From assembly GCA_022825385.1 (NCBI GenBank), contig JAJDWX010000037.1, positions 67,748 through 131,747 of the forward strand: a DNA stretch of 64,000 nt. Reading direction: 5' to 3'. Positions 1 to 10,036 of this stretch are shown piece after piece (position 1 is the stretch's first letter; each line of letters starts with the position of its first letter). A program made the position numbers and the translations under genes. This DNA comes from Rhodothermales bacterium. GTDB lineage: Bacteria > Bacteroidota > Rhodothermia > Rhodothermales > VXPQ01. The notes under the pieces are model-generated. The model searched no databases. It was given only the letters and a program-made list of their open reading frames with translations, and had not been told where the DNA came from.

Positions 1-2
1 TT

Positions 3-161
3 TCGCTGGGCATGGAGGCGCTGCGACGCGAGGAAATTACCCGGAACAAGCTCCGGGAACTCATCCAGTTGGCAGACCCTGACCGGAATGCAGATGCGCT
101 GCTGAAGCAAGCGGGCCTGGATACAATCCAGCCGGTCGATATACTGCGCGGGGAATGTTGA
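3..161 (+). CDS. C-terminal end of an unidentified protein
   Basis: An open frame enters from the left edge and ends at TGA 159-161, leaving 52 residues. The visible tail is helical and charged, with EALRREEITRNKLREL followed by a DALLKQAGLD segment. Tails of this kind occur in ImmA/IrrE-type (M78) metallopeptidases and other XRE-linked regulators, but no catalytic motif lies inside the window, so this is only a resemblance. A hairpin with a T tract follows about 50 bases later, which supports this being a real gene end. The remaining spacer up to the next gene (162-363) holds nothing else I can support. Confidence 0.55.
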   Translation, partial: SLGMEALRREEITRNKLRELIQLADPDRNADALLKQAGLDTIQPVDILRGEC

Positions 162-207
162 AAATTATGGGAGGAGGGGAGGAAACCCCCCATCCATTAG
201 CAAAAAT

Positions 208-228
208 GTAACGGAAATGTTACTTTTT
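208..228 (+). terminator. Rho-independent terminator candidate
   Basis: The arms GTAAC (208-212) and GTTAC (219-223) enclose a 6-base loop and are followed by five T. A run of five A precedes the left arm, so the structure could work in both directions. The stem is short and AT-rich, so strength is uncertain. It lies just downstream of the gene fragment that ends at 161. Confidence 0.5.
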
Positions 229-363
229 CAGGGCCTCCGTTTAGATTGAGCTTGGATCGGGCCTTGATTCTTGTCCGGCGGTTTCTGCGTTTTGCAAGGA
301 TTTCGAGCGATCCAGGGCGGGGGCGCGCGCAACGGTTTTGCCTGCACCTTCCCCCGATTCCTG

Positions 364-2658
364 ATGAAATTCCGATGCCTGATGGTTGCGGCTTGCATGC
401 TGGCGGGCGTCGTCGAGGCGCAATCGCTTGCCGATCTTAATGCCCTCACGGTGGCTCCGGAGTCGCGCTGCTCTCCTTACGAACGGTCGCATTATTCGTA
501 TCCGCAGAGCGTGGAGGAGCAAATCGTGCAGAGACAGGGCGGCGCGTATAGCCCGTATGACGGAACCGTGTTCGCGTCGCTGGGGGATAGCGATATCGAA
601 CACATTGTCGCAACGTCCGAAGCGCACGATTCAGGCATGTGCGCCGAGGATCGCGACGCCAGGAAAACGTTTGCGCGGGACCTTGACAATCTTACGCTCG
701 CAACGCCCCAGTTGAATCGGCACCAGAAAAGCGGCAAGGACGCCGGGGAATGGCTTCCTGCGCAGAATCGTTGCTGGTTTGCCCAGACTATTGTGCATGT
801 GAAGAAAAAATACGCGCTGTCCGTAGATCAGCGGGAATACAATGCGTTGCGCGGCATCCTGGTCCAGGCTACGTGCGGGGGCGGCGTGACGGTTTCCGAA
901 TCTGCGCTGGCCCTGACCGAACTGGGTTCTTCGAATGCGGCGGAGAAGACCTATACGGTGGCGCTTGCCTCCGATCCAACGGCTGACGTCACGATCACGG
1001 TCGCCAACGGCGACGCCACCGCCGTCGAGGTAGACACCGACAGCGGCGCGGCGGGCAACCAGCGCACGCTGACCTTTACCCATGGCTCTTCCGGCAATTG
1101 GGCCACCGCCCAGACGGTGACGGTGCGGGCGCTAAACGATGGCGACGGCGACAACGAGTCCTTCGAGATCGCCCACAGCGCAAGCGCCGCAAGCGGCCCC
1201 TACGACGGCGCCACGATTAGCCCGGTTGCGGTGACGACGACCGACGCCGGGCACGGGGTCGTTGTGTCTGAATCCGGTTTGTCGGTGGCGGAGAACGGCG
1301 GCGCGGATACCTACGCTATCGTCCTGAACTCGCAGCCTGCGCACGACGTCATGGTTATCGTCTCCTCTGGAACGCCCGGAGCGGCTACGGTCAACGCGCC
1401 GGGCGGGACCCCCGGAGCCGCGCAGACACTGACGTTTAGCGCCAGCGGGAGCAATGCCTGGAATAGGGCGCAGACAATCGCCGTCGCCGGGGTGGACGAC
1501 AACATCGACAACCCGGAAGACAGCCGTTCTTCTACGATCAGCCACGCGATTTCTTCGTCGGACGCGAATTACAACAACCTGTCGCTGCCGGATGTAACGG
1601 TTACGGTGATCGATGACGACGATGCACCCCCACCGCCGCCCGCCACGCCGGTGGCCTCCTTCGCCCAGGCCGCGGCCAGCGTGACGGAGAGCGCAGGGAC
1701 GCACGATGTGACGGTCAATGTAAGTCCTGCCCCTACTGTTGACGTTACGGTAGACTACAGCCTGTCCGGCACGGCTGCGCGGGGCGCGGATTATGCGATC
1801 AGCGGTGCCGGGAGCGTTCTGGTGGGCGCCAATCAGTCCGCTGTGATTATCCCGGTGGCGATTGCCGACGACAGCGAGGACGAACCGAGCGAAACGGTCA
1901 TCCTGACGCTGACGAGCGGGACGGGCTATGACGTGGGCAGCGCCAGCGTGCACACGTTGACCATCGCGGACAACGACGAAGGCACCGGCGGGACGGGTTC
2001 GTCGCCGCCGCCACCGCCGGCACCCCCTGCCAAGCCTGAGGTTACGCTGTCCGTTTCTCCGATCCCCGTGGCCGAAGGCGAGGAAGCGACGGTTACGGTC
2101 AGCCTTTCGCAACGGGTTTCCCGCGCCGTAACCATTCCGCTTGTCCTGACCGCAGGCGCTGCCGAAGAGGGGGACTACGGCGCGCTTGCTTCCATCGTCA
2201 TTGAAGCGAACCAACCGAACGGAACGGGCGTGATCGCCACCATGAAGGACGACGACACGGACGACGAAACATTCACCGTCGCGCTCGGAACCCTGCCGGA
2301 GGGCTTTGCGGCGGGGGCGCAGACGTCCGTCGAAGTGACGATCGCAGACGATACGGACGTAACGTCAATAGCATCTCCCGCCCGCGAAGTACCCGTCGCC
2401 TTCGCGCTGGAGCAGAATTATCCGAACCCCTTCAATCCGTCCACGGAAATCGCCTACGAACTCCCCGCGTCCGAATACGTACGGCTTGAAGTGTTCGACC
2501 GGACGGGCCGTCGCGTCGCCTTGCTTGTGGACGGCGCGCGTTCGCCGGGCCGGCATACGGTTCGCTTTGAGGCGTCGGGCCTTCCTTCCGGCCTGTACGT
2601 TTATCGCATGCAAGCGGGCAGAGAAACGCTGGCGCGGAAAATGATCCTTGTCCGGTAG
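364..2658 (+). CDS. Secreted HNH (DUF1524-like) nuclease with Calx-beta-like repeats and a C-terminal sorting domain
   Basis: I start at ATG 364 because a signal peptide follows directly (MKFRCLMVAACMLAGVVEAQ); an upstream TTG in the same frame would bury it. Product is 764 residues. Residues about 60-170 match secreted HNH nucleases of the DUF1524 type: DIEHIV (77-82), a DNLTLA segment, NRHQKS (118-123), DAGEWLP and a late CWFA. His80, Asn118 and Lys122 are the expected metal/active-site positions. Next come two or three Calx-beta-like units rich in VSES, LTF and DDD ends, joined by proline-rich linkers. The last about 85 residues are the sorting domain (QNYPNPFNPST, then a sandwich ending KMILVR). 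Inference: a nuclease exported by a type IX-like route and held outside the cell, for DNA scavenging or competition. Nuclease activity is inferred from motifs only. Confidence 0.85.
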   Translation: MKFRCLMVAACMLAGVVEAQSLADLNALTVAPESRCSPYERSHYSYPQSVEEQIVQRQGGAYSPYDGTVFASLGDSDIEHIVATSEAHDSGMCAEDRDARKTFARDLDNLTLATPQLNRHQKSGKDAGEWLPAQNRCWFAQTIVHVKKKYALSVDQREYNALRGILVQATCGGGVTVSESALALTELGSSNAAEKTYTVALASDPTADVTITVANGDATAVEVDTDSGAAGNQRTLTFTHGSSGNWATAQTVTVRALNDGDGDNESFEIAHSASAASGPYDGATISPVAVTTTDAGHGVVVSESGLSVAENGGADTYAIVLNSQPAHDVMVIVSSGTPGAATVNAPGGTPGAAQTLTFSASGSNAWNRAQTIAVAGVDDNIDNPEDSRSSTISHAISSSDANYNNLSLPDVTVTVIDDDDAPPPPPATPVASFAQAAASVTESAGTHDVTVNVSPAPTVDVTVDYSLSGTAARGADYAISGAGSVLVGANQSAVIIPVAIADDSEDEPSETVILTLTSGTGYDVGSASVHTLTIADNDEGTGGTGSSPPPPPAPPAKPEVTLSVSPIPVAEGEEATVTVSLSQRVSRAVTIPLVLTAGAAEEGDYGALASIVIEANQPNGTGVIATMKDDDTDDETFTVALGTLPEGFAAGAQTSVEVTIADDTDVTSIASPAREVPVAFALEQNYPNPFNPSTEIAYELPASEYVRLEVFDRTGRRVALLVDGARSPGRHTVRFEASGLPSGLYVYRMQAGRETLARKMILVR

Positions 2659-2675
2659 GCCGCCCCCGTTCTACG

Positions 2676-2704
2676 AAAAACCCCCGTGCGTTGCCGCACG
2701 GGGG
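2676..2704 (-). terminator. Strong intrinsic terminator for the minus-strand DUF1501/PSD1 operon
   Basis: A perfect 10-bp stem (CCCCCGTGCG at 2681-2690 with CGCACGGGGG at 2695-2704) encloses a TTGC loop. The T tract is on the minus strand (AAAAA at 2676-2680 on plus), so it ends leftward transcription from 2827-6918. It also sits just past the stop of the plus-strand nuclease gene, between convergent genes. Confidence 0.85.
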
Positions 2705-2826
2705 CGAAAAAATAGGCTCGCCTACGAGCATAGCGGATAGGAGCAAGCAAGATAAGATTATGGATTGCCTATGTCAATACCCCTCTCGATTTTTTTTGAT
2801 GGCCCCCTTGCTGCGCCCGGCTGGCC

Positions 2827-4296
2827 TTATGCCAGAATTTGTTGCACCACCTCGCCGTGGACGTCCGTGAGGCGAAAATCCCGGCCCTGATGCTCGTAGA
2901 CGAGCCGTTCGTGATCCATGCCCAGCAGGTGCAGAATGGTGGCTTGCAAATCGTGGATGTGTACGCGGTCCTTCACGGCCGAGTACCCGATTTCGTCTGT
3001 TTCGCCAAAGGAGAATCCGCGCTTGACGCCGCCGCCCGCGACCCACATGGTGTATGCGTCCGTATGGTGATCCCGGCCCACGAAGGGATTGTCGTCGCCG
3101 GTGCGATTCTCCAGCATGGGCGTACGTCCGAATTCCCCGCCCCATACCACGAGCGTATCTTCCAGCAGGCCGCGCTGCTTGAGGTCAAGCAGGAGGGCCG
3201 TCGTCGCCCGGTCTGTTTCGTCGCACCGCTCCTTGAACCCGATGTTGAGCGCTTCCGCCGCGCTGGCGCCGTGCGCGTCCCATCCCCAGTGGAACAATTG
3301 CACGAACCGCACCCCGCGTTCCATCAGGCGTCGCGCCAGCAGGCAGTTGTTCGCATAGGATACCGCGCCGGGCTGCGTGCCGTACAGGTCGTGCACCCAT
3401 TGCGGTTCCTGTTCGATGTCCATCGCTTCCGGCACGGACATCTGCATCCGGAAGGCCATTTCGTATTGCGCCATGCGCGACAGCGTTTCGGGGTCGCCCG
3501 CCTCTTCGTAGTCCCGCTGGTTGATCGCATTGATCGTTTCGATGGATTTCTGGCGCAATGCGCGGGACATGCCTTGCGGATTGCCCACGTAGAGCACCGG
3601 GTCCCCGTGCGAACGGCACTGTACGCCCTCGTATACGGTGGGCAGGAAGCCGCTGCCGAATACGCTGCGGCCGCCGTCGGGCTGCTTGCCCCCGGACAAT
3701 AGCACGATGAAGCCCGGCAGATTCCGGTTTTCCGAGCCGAGTCCGTAAAGGGCCCAGGACCCCATGCTGGGCCGTCCCGGTCGGGCATGGCCCGTATGGA
3801 GCAAGAGTTGCGCGGGCGCATGGTTGAATTCGTCCGTATGCATCGCTTTGAGGAAGGTGACCTCGTCTGCGGCTCTGGCGAAATGGGGAAGCATGTCCGA
3901 AACCCAGGCGCCGCTTTCGCCATGCTGCGCGAAGGTCGCCTGCGGCCCCAGCATTTTCGGCGTACCCTTGATAAACGGGAAAAATTTGCCCTCAAGCAGG
4001 GATTCCGGGCACAATTGCCCATGCAGGCGATGCAGTTCGGGTTTGTAGTCGAACAATTCGAGCTGGGACGGCGCGCCCGCCATGTGCAGGAAGATGACCC
4101 GTTTGGCGCGCGGGGCGAAGTGCAAGCCCCGGATGTCGCTTGCGGCGCTCCGGCTTGCGGAGTCGGCGCTGCCGCACCCGGCAAGCGCGGGCAGGGCCAG
4201 GCCGCCAAAGCCCGCCGCCGCGGTTTTCAGGAAATGCCGTCGGGTAATGCGATGGAGCGCGTCAAGACACCGCTCCCGGTACGCTGCATCGGTCAT
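2827..4296 (-). CDS. DUF1501 family protein (sulfatase-like fold), Tat-exported
   Basis: A 489-residue protein of the DUF1501 family, distantly related to alkaline phosphatase/sulfatase-fold enzymes; its biochemical role is not established. The N terminus has a twin-arginine signal (RRHFLKTAAAGFGG) followed by an LAGC that could be a lipobox, so it is probably exported folded and possibly lipid-anchored. Family features visible include KRVIFLHMAGAPSQLELFDYKP near residues 60-85, HTDEFNHAPAQLLLHTG, VVWGGEFGRTP with its conserved Gly-Glu-Phe-Gly-Arg, and the HHTDAYTMWVAGGGVK segment near the end. It starts 9 bases after the PSD1 cytochrome gene stops. The two families are characteristically encoded together, which supports joint work on one substrate, often guessed to be sulfated or complex polysaccharide. 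Confidence 0.9.
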   Translation of the reverse strand: MTDAAYRERCLDALHRITRRHFLKTAAAGFGGLALPALAGCGSADSASRSAASDIRGLHFAPRAKRVIFLHMAGAPSQLELFDYKPELHRLHGQLCPESLLEGKFFPFIKGTPKMLGPQATFAQHGESGAWVSDMLPHFARAADEVTFLKAMHTDEFNHAPAQLLLHTGHARPGRPSMGSWALYGLGSENRNLPGFIVLLSGGKQPDGGRSVFGSGFLPTVYEGVQCRSHGDPVLYVGNPQGMSRALRQKSIETINAINQRDYEEAGDPETLSRMAQYEMAFRMQMSVPEAMDIEQEPQWVHDLYGTQPGAVSYANNCLLARRLMERGVRFVQLFHWGWDAHGASAAEALNIGFKERCDETDRATTALLLDLKQRGLLEDTLVVWGGEFGRTPMLENRTGDDNPFVGRDHHTDAYTMWVAGGGVKRGFSFGETDEIGYSAVKDRVHIHDLQATILHLLGMDHERLVYEHQGRDFRLTDVHGEVVQQILA

Positions 4297-4305
4297 GGGG
4301 TCTCT

Positions 4306-6918
4306 TTATTCTTTGGTCAGGAAGGCGTCGAGATTGAGGATGGCGTTCGCTGCGACGGTCAGGGCGCCTTCTTCGGGCGAAGCCGATCCTGCCCTTGCCT
4401 GCGAGGCCGGTTCCCGGGAGGCGTACGCCGCCTCGGAGCCGTAGTCCGTTTGCTGCGCTTCCTCGTATCCGGCGAAGGCGTTTTCCTTGATATGCACCAG
4501 CGCGGCGGCGTCTTCCGGAGATGCCCGGTATTGGGCCAGCGCCGTTTCGTAGAGACTCATCAGCGGCTCCAGCGTCGCTTCGGGAGGATCCCGTTGCAGC
4601 GCCAGCCGATAGCCCGCCCGGAGTTGCTCTTCGGGCGCGTCGCTTGCCGCTTTCTGCATGCGGCGGGCCAGCGCCACGGCCGCTTCCACATACACGGGAT
4701 CGTTTAGCGTGATCAGCGATTGCAACGGCGAATTGGTGCGGATGCGGCGCGACGTGCACAGCTCCCGGGTCATGGCGTCGAAGGCGATCAGCGAGGGATA
4801 GGGGACGGTTCGGCGCCAGTAGGTGTACAGGGCGCGGCGGTAACGATCTTCGCCTTCGCTGGTTACCCACGTCAGATCGCTGTACGGATTGCTCCAGAGT
4901 CCCGGCGGTTGCGGCGGAAAGACGCTGGGCCCCAGCATTTTGTCGCTGAGCAGTCCGCTGACGGCGAGCGCTTGGTCCCTGATTTGCTCGGCGGATAGCC
5001 GGAACCGCGGCCCGCGGGCGAGCAACTTGTTTTCCGGATCGACGGCGAGGAGTTCGGGCGAGACATGCGACGACTGGCGATAGGCGGCGCTGGTTACGAT
5101 TTCCTTGAGCAACCGCTTTACGCTCCACCCGAATTCCTGCGAAAATTGCAGCGCGAGGGCGTCAAGCAGGTCCGGGTGGGTAGGCGGCTCCCCCTGCGTC
5201 CCGAAATCCTCGACCGTCTCCACGATGCCCGCGCCGAAAAGCTGTTCCCAGAACCGGTTTACGGCGACCCGCGCCGTGAGCGGATTGCCGGGGTAGAAAA
5301 GCCATTCGGCCAGCCCCAGACGATTCTTTGGGGCGTCTTTCGACAGGGGCGGCAGCGCGTCGGGCACGGCGGGCTGGACCTTGTCTCCATGCGCAAGCCA
5401 GTTGCCTCGTTCGAATATATGCGTTGCGCGGGCCTCGTCCGCCGGAAGCTCCCGGACGATGGGCGTCGTAACCGGGTCCAGGTCGGCGATGGCCTGACGG
5501 AGGCGGGCGCGCTCGTCGCGGCGGGCCTCGAAAGCCGGATTCATGTCGATGAACAGGCTGCGCAACTGGACCCTGTCGTTGGGGCTGCGCCGGTCGGCTT
5601 CTTTCTGCGCAATCCGAATGACCGGCGGAAACAGGGCGCGGCCTTCGAAGAAAGGCGGGCGATCCGTATCCCGGGCGTACGCCTCGAAGCGTTGCGTCCA
5701 GGCGGCGAATTCGTCGGGCGGCACGGATGCGCGCATCGCCTGCTCCAGGTTTTCCAGTTCGGCAAGGAGGCGCTGCCCTTCTTCGGGCCGTTCGTCGAAT
5801 TCATAGAGCTTCGGCTCGTTGTCCTCCCGGTCCATATCCGCCGTATTGTTGAAGAACGCGAGCAATTCGTAGAATTCCTCCTCCCGGAAGGGGTCGTACG
5901 GATGGCCATGGCATTGTACGCACCCGATTGTCGTGCCCTGCCATACCTCGAACGTCGTGTTCAGGCGATCCATGACGGCGGCGACGCGAAATTCCTCGTC
6001 GTCCGTGCCGCCCTCCGTATTGGTCATCGTGTTCCGGTGAAACGCGGTGGCGACCAGGCGCCGCGTATCGGGGTTCGGGAACAGATCGCCCGCCAGTTGT
6101 TCCGTCGAGAACCGGTCGAACGGCATATCCTCGTTGAACGCCTCAATGACCCAGTCGCGGTATCTCCAGATGGTGCGGGGGAGGTCTTTCTCGTATCCGT
6201 TCGAGTCGGCGTAGCGGGCCAGATCAAGCCAGTAGCCCGCCCAGCGTTCGCCGAATCGGGGAGAGGCAAGCAGCCGGTCCGCCGCGGCTTCGTACGCAGC
6301 GTCGGACGGGTCCGAGCAGAATGCGTCGGCGTCTTCCGGGGCGGGCGGCAGTCCCGTCAGATCAAGGCTTACGCGCCGCAGCAACACCCGGCAATTCGCC
6401 TGGGGAGACGGGCGCAGGTTTTCCCGATCCAGCCGGGCCAGCACGAAGCGGTCGATGTCGTTTTTTGGCCATGCGGGGTCGGACACGGCGGGTATGTCCG
6501 GCGCGTCCGGGGTCACGTAAGCCCAGTGCGGTTCCCATTCGGCCCCCTTGTCGATCCAGCGTTTCAGCAGGTCTATTTCCCGGTCGCCGAGCGGCGGCGC
6601 TTCGGCGGGCATGCGTTCGTCGGGGTCGTCGTGCGCGACGCGCCGGATGAGTTCGCTTTCGCCGGATTGCCCTGGAACGATGGCATATTTCCCCGATTCG
6701 GCGGGCTGGAGCGCGTCGTCGCGGAACAGGAGGCTCAGTTCGCCTTGCCTCCGAACGCCGCCGTGGCACGTTACGCAATTTTCGTTGAGAATCGGACGGA
6801 TATCCTCATTGAAATCGACGGCGTCGTCCCCCGTTCTCCCTATCCACAACGCAGCGGCGCCCGCCGCCAGGACAGCGGCGATCGCGAGGATTCGGCGGCG
6901 CGTCGGGAAGGGGAACAT
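4306..6918 (-). CDS. PSD1 / DUF1549-DUF1553 cytochrome c-domain protein
   Basis: An 870-residue protein of planctomycete-type architecture. The N-terminal signal or anchor (residues 1-25) is followed by a cytochrome c-like domain with the haem motif CVTCH near residue 50 and [18 protein letters not shown]. The DUF1549 region ([18 protein letters not shown] onward) contains a second CVQCH motif in [17 protein letters not shown]. The DUF1553 region follows, with [24 protein letters not shown] and [15 protein letters not shown]. It is first in a two-gene operon with the DUF1501 gene (9-base gap). Haem binding is supported by the motifs; the substrate is unknown. It lies 51 bases downstream of purF on the same strand, so some read-through is possible. 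Confidence 0.9.
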   Translation of the reverse strand: MFPFPTRRRILAIAAVLAAGAAALWIGRTGDDAVDFNEDIRPILNENCVTCHGGVRRQGELSLLFRDDALQPAESGKYAIVPGQSGESELIRRVAHDDPDERMPAEAPPLGDREIDLLKRWIDKGAEWEPHWAYVTPDAPDIPAVSDPAWPKNDIDRFVLARLDRENLRPSPQANCRVLLRRVSLDLTGLPPAPEDADAFCSDPSDAAYEAAADRLLASPRFGERWAGYWLDLARYADSNGYEKDLPRTIWRYRDWVIEAFNEDMPFDRFSTEQLAGDLFPNPDTRRLVATAFHRNTMTNTEGGTDDEEFRVAAVMDRLNTTFEVWQGTTIGCVQCHGHPYDPFREEEFYELLAFFNNTADMDREDNEPKLYEFDERPEEGQRLLAELENLEQAMRASVPPDEFAAWTQRFEAYARDTDRPPFFEGRALFPPVIRIAQKEADRRSPNDRVQLRSLFIDMNPAFEARRDERARLRQAIADLDPVTTPIVRELPADEARATHIFERGNWLAHGDKVQPAVPDALPPLSKDAPKNRLGLAEWLFYPGNPLTARVAVNRFWEQLFGAGIVETVEDFGTQGEPPTHPDLLDALALQFSQEFGWSVKRLLKEIVTSAAYRQSSHVSPELLAVDPENKLLARGPRFRLSAEQIRDQALAVSGLLSDKMLGPSVFPPQPPGLWSNPYSDLTWVTSEGEDRYRRALYTYWRRTVPYPSLIAFDAMTRELCTSRRIRTNSPLQSLITLNDPVYVEAAVALARRMQKAASDAPEEQLRAGYRLALQRDPPEATLEPLMSLYETALAQYRASPEDAAALVHIKENAFAGYEEAQQTDYGSEAAYASREPASQARAGSASPEEGALTVAANAILNLDAFLTKE

Positions 6919-6969
6919 CTTCTATGTCGGGAGGCGACGATGCGCTACAGGGCATGCAAATGCAACGGG

Positions 6970-8451
6970 TTACCACTCGTTTTCTTCCTTGGCGACCGGG
7001 GCGTGCACCGGCACCGGGTATTTTCCCGTAAAACAGGCGTTGCAATACCCCGCCTCGCTCCGGTTGGCTTTGTACACGGCGTTCATCAACCCTTCTTCGG
7101 ACAGATAGGCCAGCGAATCCGCGCCCAGCCATTTTGCGCGTTCCTCGTCGGAGCCGAACTCGTGGGCGAACAACTCGCTATGGCTGGGAAAATCCATGCC
7201 GTAGTAGCACGGACTGATCACCGGGGGCGACGCCACCCGGAAATGCACTTCCCGCGCGCCCGCCTCGCGGATCATGTGGACAATGTACCGGGCCGTGGTG
7301 CCCCGCACGATAGAGTCGTCCACGATCACCACGATGCGGTCCCGGAGTACGCCCTCCACCGTGTTGAACTTGCAGCGCACCCGCATTTCCCGGCGATCCT
7401 GCCCCGGAGCGATGAATGTGCGCCCCACATAGTGGTTGCGAATGAGCCCGATTTCGAATTTGCCCGAATAGCCCTGTTTGCGGCATTCGCTGACATACCC
7501 GAGCGCGCTTGTGTTGGACGAGTCGGGGACGGAAATGACGATGGGCTGTTTTTCTCCTTTTTTCGTGGCCGGGACCGGCGCCTCGCGCGCCAGTTGCTTG
7601 CCGATTTGCCGCCGCACCTTGTCCACCATCTCCCCGTAGACGCGCGAATCGGGGCGCGAAAAATACACGTATTCGAACACGCACTGGCTTATGTTGTGCG
7701 ACCGCGCCAGATGGAAACGCTGGAACGAGCCCGTTTCGGCGCCTTTCCGGTCAATCACCAGGACTTCCCCGGGTTCCACGTCGCGCACGTATTCGGCGCC
7801 AATCAGGTCGAAGGCGCAGGTTTCGCTGGCTACGCACCAGGAAGCGTCGTGCAGGCGTCCCAGCGACAACGGGCGAAATCCGTTCGGGTCGCGAATGGCG
7901 ACGAGGCTTTCGTCCGTAAGGATTACAAGCGAAAAGGCCCCCTCCAACTGGGCAAGCGCGTCCCGAATCTGGTTGATTTGCTTGCTTCGCCTGCTTTGCG
8001 CAATGAGGTGCAGGATCAGTTCCGTATCGCTGGTGGTCTGGAACAGCGTGCCCTGGTCGCTGAAGGACTGCCGCAGCTCGCGGGCGTTCGACAGGTTGCC
8101 GTTGTGCGCGATAGCCAGGTTGCCATCCTTGTAATGCACCACGAACGGCTGGATGTTCGCCTTGTTGTCCGAGGCGCCCATCGTGGAATACCGGTTGTGC
8201 CCGATGGCGGCGTTGCCGAGCAGTTTGGTTTCGAACAGGGACTGGTCGGCGAACACGTCCAGCACCAATCCGCGGCCCCGGTGGGCTTGCATGACGCGGC
8301 GTTGCCTCGCTTCGTCGTAGGCGGAAGTGACGATGCCCGTCGATTCCTGGCCCCGGTGCTGCAGGGCGTGCAGGCCGTAGTACGTATGTCGCGCCGCGTC
8401 CCCGGCATTGAATATCCCGAAAATGCCGCAATATTCCCGTAACTGGTGCAT
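6970..8451 (-). CDS. purF: Amidophosphoribosyltransferase (glutamine PRPP amidotransferase)
   Basis: Catalyses the first committed step of purine synthesis, PRPP plus glutamine to phosphoribosylamine, in the cytoplasm. I choose ATG 8451 because it gives the family N terminus MHQLREYCGIFGI; Cys8 is the expected nucleophile after processing. The longer frame from 8517 adds 22 unrelated residues. The Ntn glutaminase half shows LHALQHRGQESTGI, a GHNRYSTMG segment and HNGNLSN. The phosphoribosyltransferase half shows VPDSSNTSALGY and the PRPP loop VVIVDDSIVRGTT. At 493 residues it is normal length. No other purine gene is beside it. Confidence 0.96.
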   Translation of the reverse strand: MHQLREYCGIFGIFNAGDAARHTYYGLHALQHRGQESTGIVTSAYDEARQRRVMQAHRGRGLVLDVFADQSLFETKLLGNAAIGHNRYSTMGASDNKANIQPFVVHYKDGNLAIAHNGNLSNARELRQSFSDQGTLFQTTSDTELILHLIAQSRRSKQINQIRDALAQLEGAFSLVILTDESLVAIRDPNGFRPLSLGRLHDASWCVASETCAFDLIGAEYVRDVEPGEVLVIDRKGAETGSFQRFHLARSHNISQCVFEYVYFSRPDSRVYGEMVDKVRRQIGKQLAREAPVPATKKGEKQPIVISVPDSSNTSALGYVSECRKQGYSGKFEIGLIRNHYVGRTFIAPGQDRREMRVRCKFNTVEGVLRDRIVVIVDDSIVRGTTARYIVHMIREAGAREVHFRVASPPVISPCYYGMDFPSHSELFAHEFGSDEERAKWLGADSLAYLSEEGLMNAVYKANRSEAGYCNACFTGKYPVPVHAPVAKEENEW

Positions 8452-8526
8452 TCGGCTCCGTTTAGTGGATGACAAACCTGTGCATAAGGAACAAGGTAGG
8501 CAATTCCCGCCCGCCATACAACGAAT

Positions 8527-9906
8527 TTAACCTTTTTCGCCGGGCCCCGGTTCGCTCTTTTCCTGGTTGCCGGAAGGCAGGGTGCGGCGTACGCGCACGC
8601 GGCCTATCCGGTTGTTTTCGACCGTCACGACCCGCATGGCCAGGTCTTCGATTTGCAAGCGGTTGCCTTCTTCCGGGATCGCGCCGGTTTCGTGGAAGAT
8701 CAATCCGCCCAGCGTTTCGAAATCGTACGCTTCGGTGTCGAGCGAGGCGTCCAGCAGTTCGTTCACGTCGTCCAGATCGATGCGGGCGTCGAACAGGTAC
8801 GCGCCGTCGTCGAGCCGCTCGTAGAGTCGCTCTTCGCTCTCGTCGTGTTCGTCGCGAATTTCTCCCACGATTTCCTCCAGAATGTCCTCCAGCGTGACCA
8901 GCCCCGCCGTGCCCCCGTATTCGTCCACGACCACGGCCATGTGGGTTTTTTTCGCTTGCAAATCCTTCAGGAGGTCGTCCAGCTTCTTGCCCGGCGGGAC
9001 GAAAATAGCGGGACGGGCCACCTCCCTCCAGTCGAGCGGCGCGTTTCCGTTTGCGCTCAGCAGGTACGGGAGCAAATCCTTGGCGTACACGACGCCCAGG
9101 ATGTTGTCCAGGTGGTCGGCGTACAATGGAATGCGGGAATGTCCCGTTTCGCGGATTAGCGCCAGCGCGTCCCCGATGTCGGCGGTTACCGGAAGCGCTA
9201 CGACGTCCAGCCTGCTCACCATGATTTCCCGGACGGAGGTTTCGCCAAACTCCACGATGGAGTAAATCATCTCCTTTTCTTCCTCTTCGAGGGTGCCGTG
9301 CGCCTCGCCGACGTCGGCAAGCGTTTTGAGGTCTTCCGGGGAGATGCGCTCGCCTTCGGTTTCAAGTCGCTCGCGCATGAATCGCGTCGAGCGGGCAAGG
9401 AAGCCGGACAAGGGGTACAGGATGCGGTGCAGCGTCGCCAGCGGTCCGGAAACCGCCCGGCTGAACGTTTCGGCATGGCGCACGGCCAGCAACTTCGGCG
9501 TGATTTCGCTCATGACCAGGATGACGAAGGTCAGCACGACGACCTCCAGAACGACCGTGACGGTCCAGCTCCACGCCATGGCTTCCGCAATCCTCGCAGT
9601 CAGGAGGGCGGCCACGATGGCGGCGGCCACATTCGCAGCCGTGTTCAGGATCAGAATGGTGATGAGCAGTCGCCGGGGCTGTTCGAGCAGTTTCAGCACC
9701 CGCCTTGCCGCGCGGTCGCCGGCTTCTGCAAGGGACGCTTTCGCCGAGCCGGCGAGCGAAAAAAGCGCCACCTCCGAGCCGGAGAAAATCGCTGACATCA
9801 GGAGGAGCGCGACCAGCGCGAGTACGCAAGCGGCCACGAAGGTCCCGCTCAGCGCGACGGGCGCAGTTTGCGCGAGAAGGAATAACGAAGCAGGGTCGGG
9901 GTCCAA
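8527..9906 (-). CDS. HlyC/CorC (CNNM)-family transporter with CBS domains, GldE-like
   Basis: A 459-residue inner-membrane protein. Residues about 20-200 form a DUF21/CNNM membrane domain with hydrophobic segments (FVAACVLALVALLLMSAIF with SGSEVALFSL, LLITILILNTAANVAAAIVAAL, TVVLEVVVLTFVILVMSEITPKLLAV). These are followed by EEEKEMIYSIVEFGETSVREIM, a CBS pair (SRIPLYADHLDNILGVVYAKDLL; THMAVVVDEYGGTAGLVTLEDILEEIVGEI) and a CorC C-terminal domain ending near residue 445. Members move or sense divalent cations; the Bacteroidota relative GldE is gliding-associated, and the exact role here is open. It is 75 bases upstream of purF on the same strand. Confidence 0.92.
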   Translation of the reverse strand: MDPDPASLFLLAQTAPVALSGTFVAACVLALVALLLMSAIFSGSEVALFSLAGSAKASLAEAGDRAARRVLKLLEQPRRLLITILILNTAANVAAAIVAALLTARIAEAMAWSWTVTVVLEVVVLTFVILVMSEITPKLLAVRHAETFSRAVSGPLATLHRILYPLSGFLARSTRFMRERLETEGERISPEDLKTLADVGEAHGTLEEEEKEMIYSIVEFGETSVREIMVSRLDVVALPVTADIGDALALIRETGHSRIPLYADHLDNILGVVYAKDLLPYLLSANGNAPLDWREVARPAIFVPPGKKLDDLLKDLQAKKTHMAVVVDEYGGTAGLVTLEDILEEIVGEIRDEHDESEERLYERLDDGAYLFDARIDLDDVNELLDASLDTEAYDFETLGGLIFHETGAIPEEGNRLQIEDLAMRVVTVENNRIGRVRVRRTLPSGNQEKSEPGPGEKG

Positions 9907-10036
9907 TGCAGGGGCGGTCAGCGCCGCTCAAGCGATAGAAAAAGGTATCCTGACAGGGTACTCTGAAAATAAGGATTCGCGCATACATTCGCGCAGGTTT
10001 GCCTCCGCCGCGGCGCGGGGCGGACGAAGCGGCGCG

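Noticed and set aside
5065-8442. An 1125-codon plus-strand open frame spanning two minus-strand genes
   Set aside because: It runs across the coding regions and the gap of the PSD1 and purF genes, which have clear family motifs. The translation is low-complexity Arg/Val/Gly-rich.
9948-9962. Imperfect palindrome TATCCTGACAGGGTA between the CBS transporter and creatininase genes
   Set aside because: Imperfect and single; not enough to call an operator or terminator.
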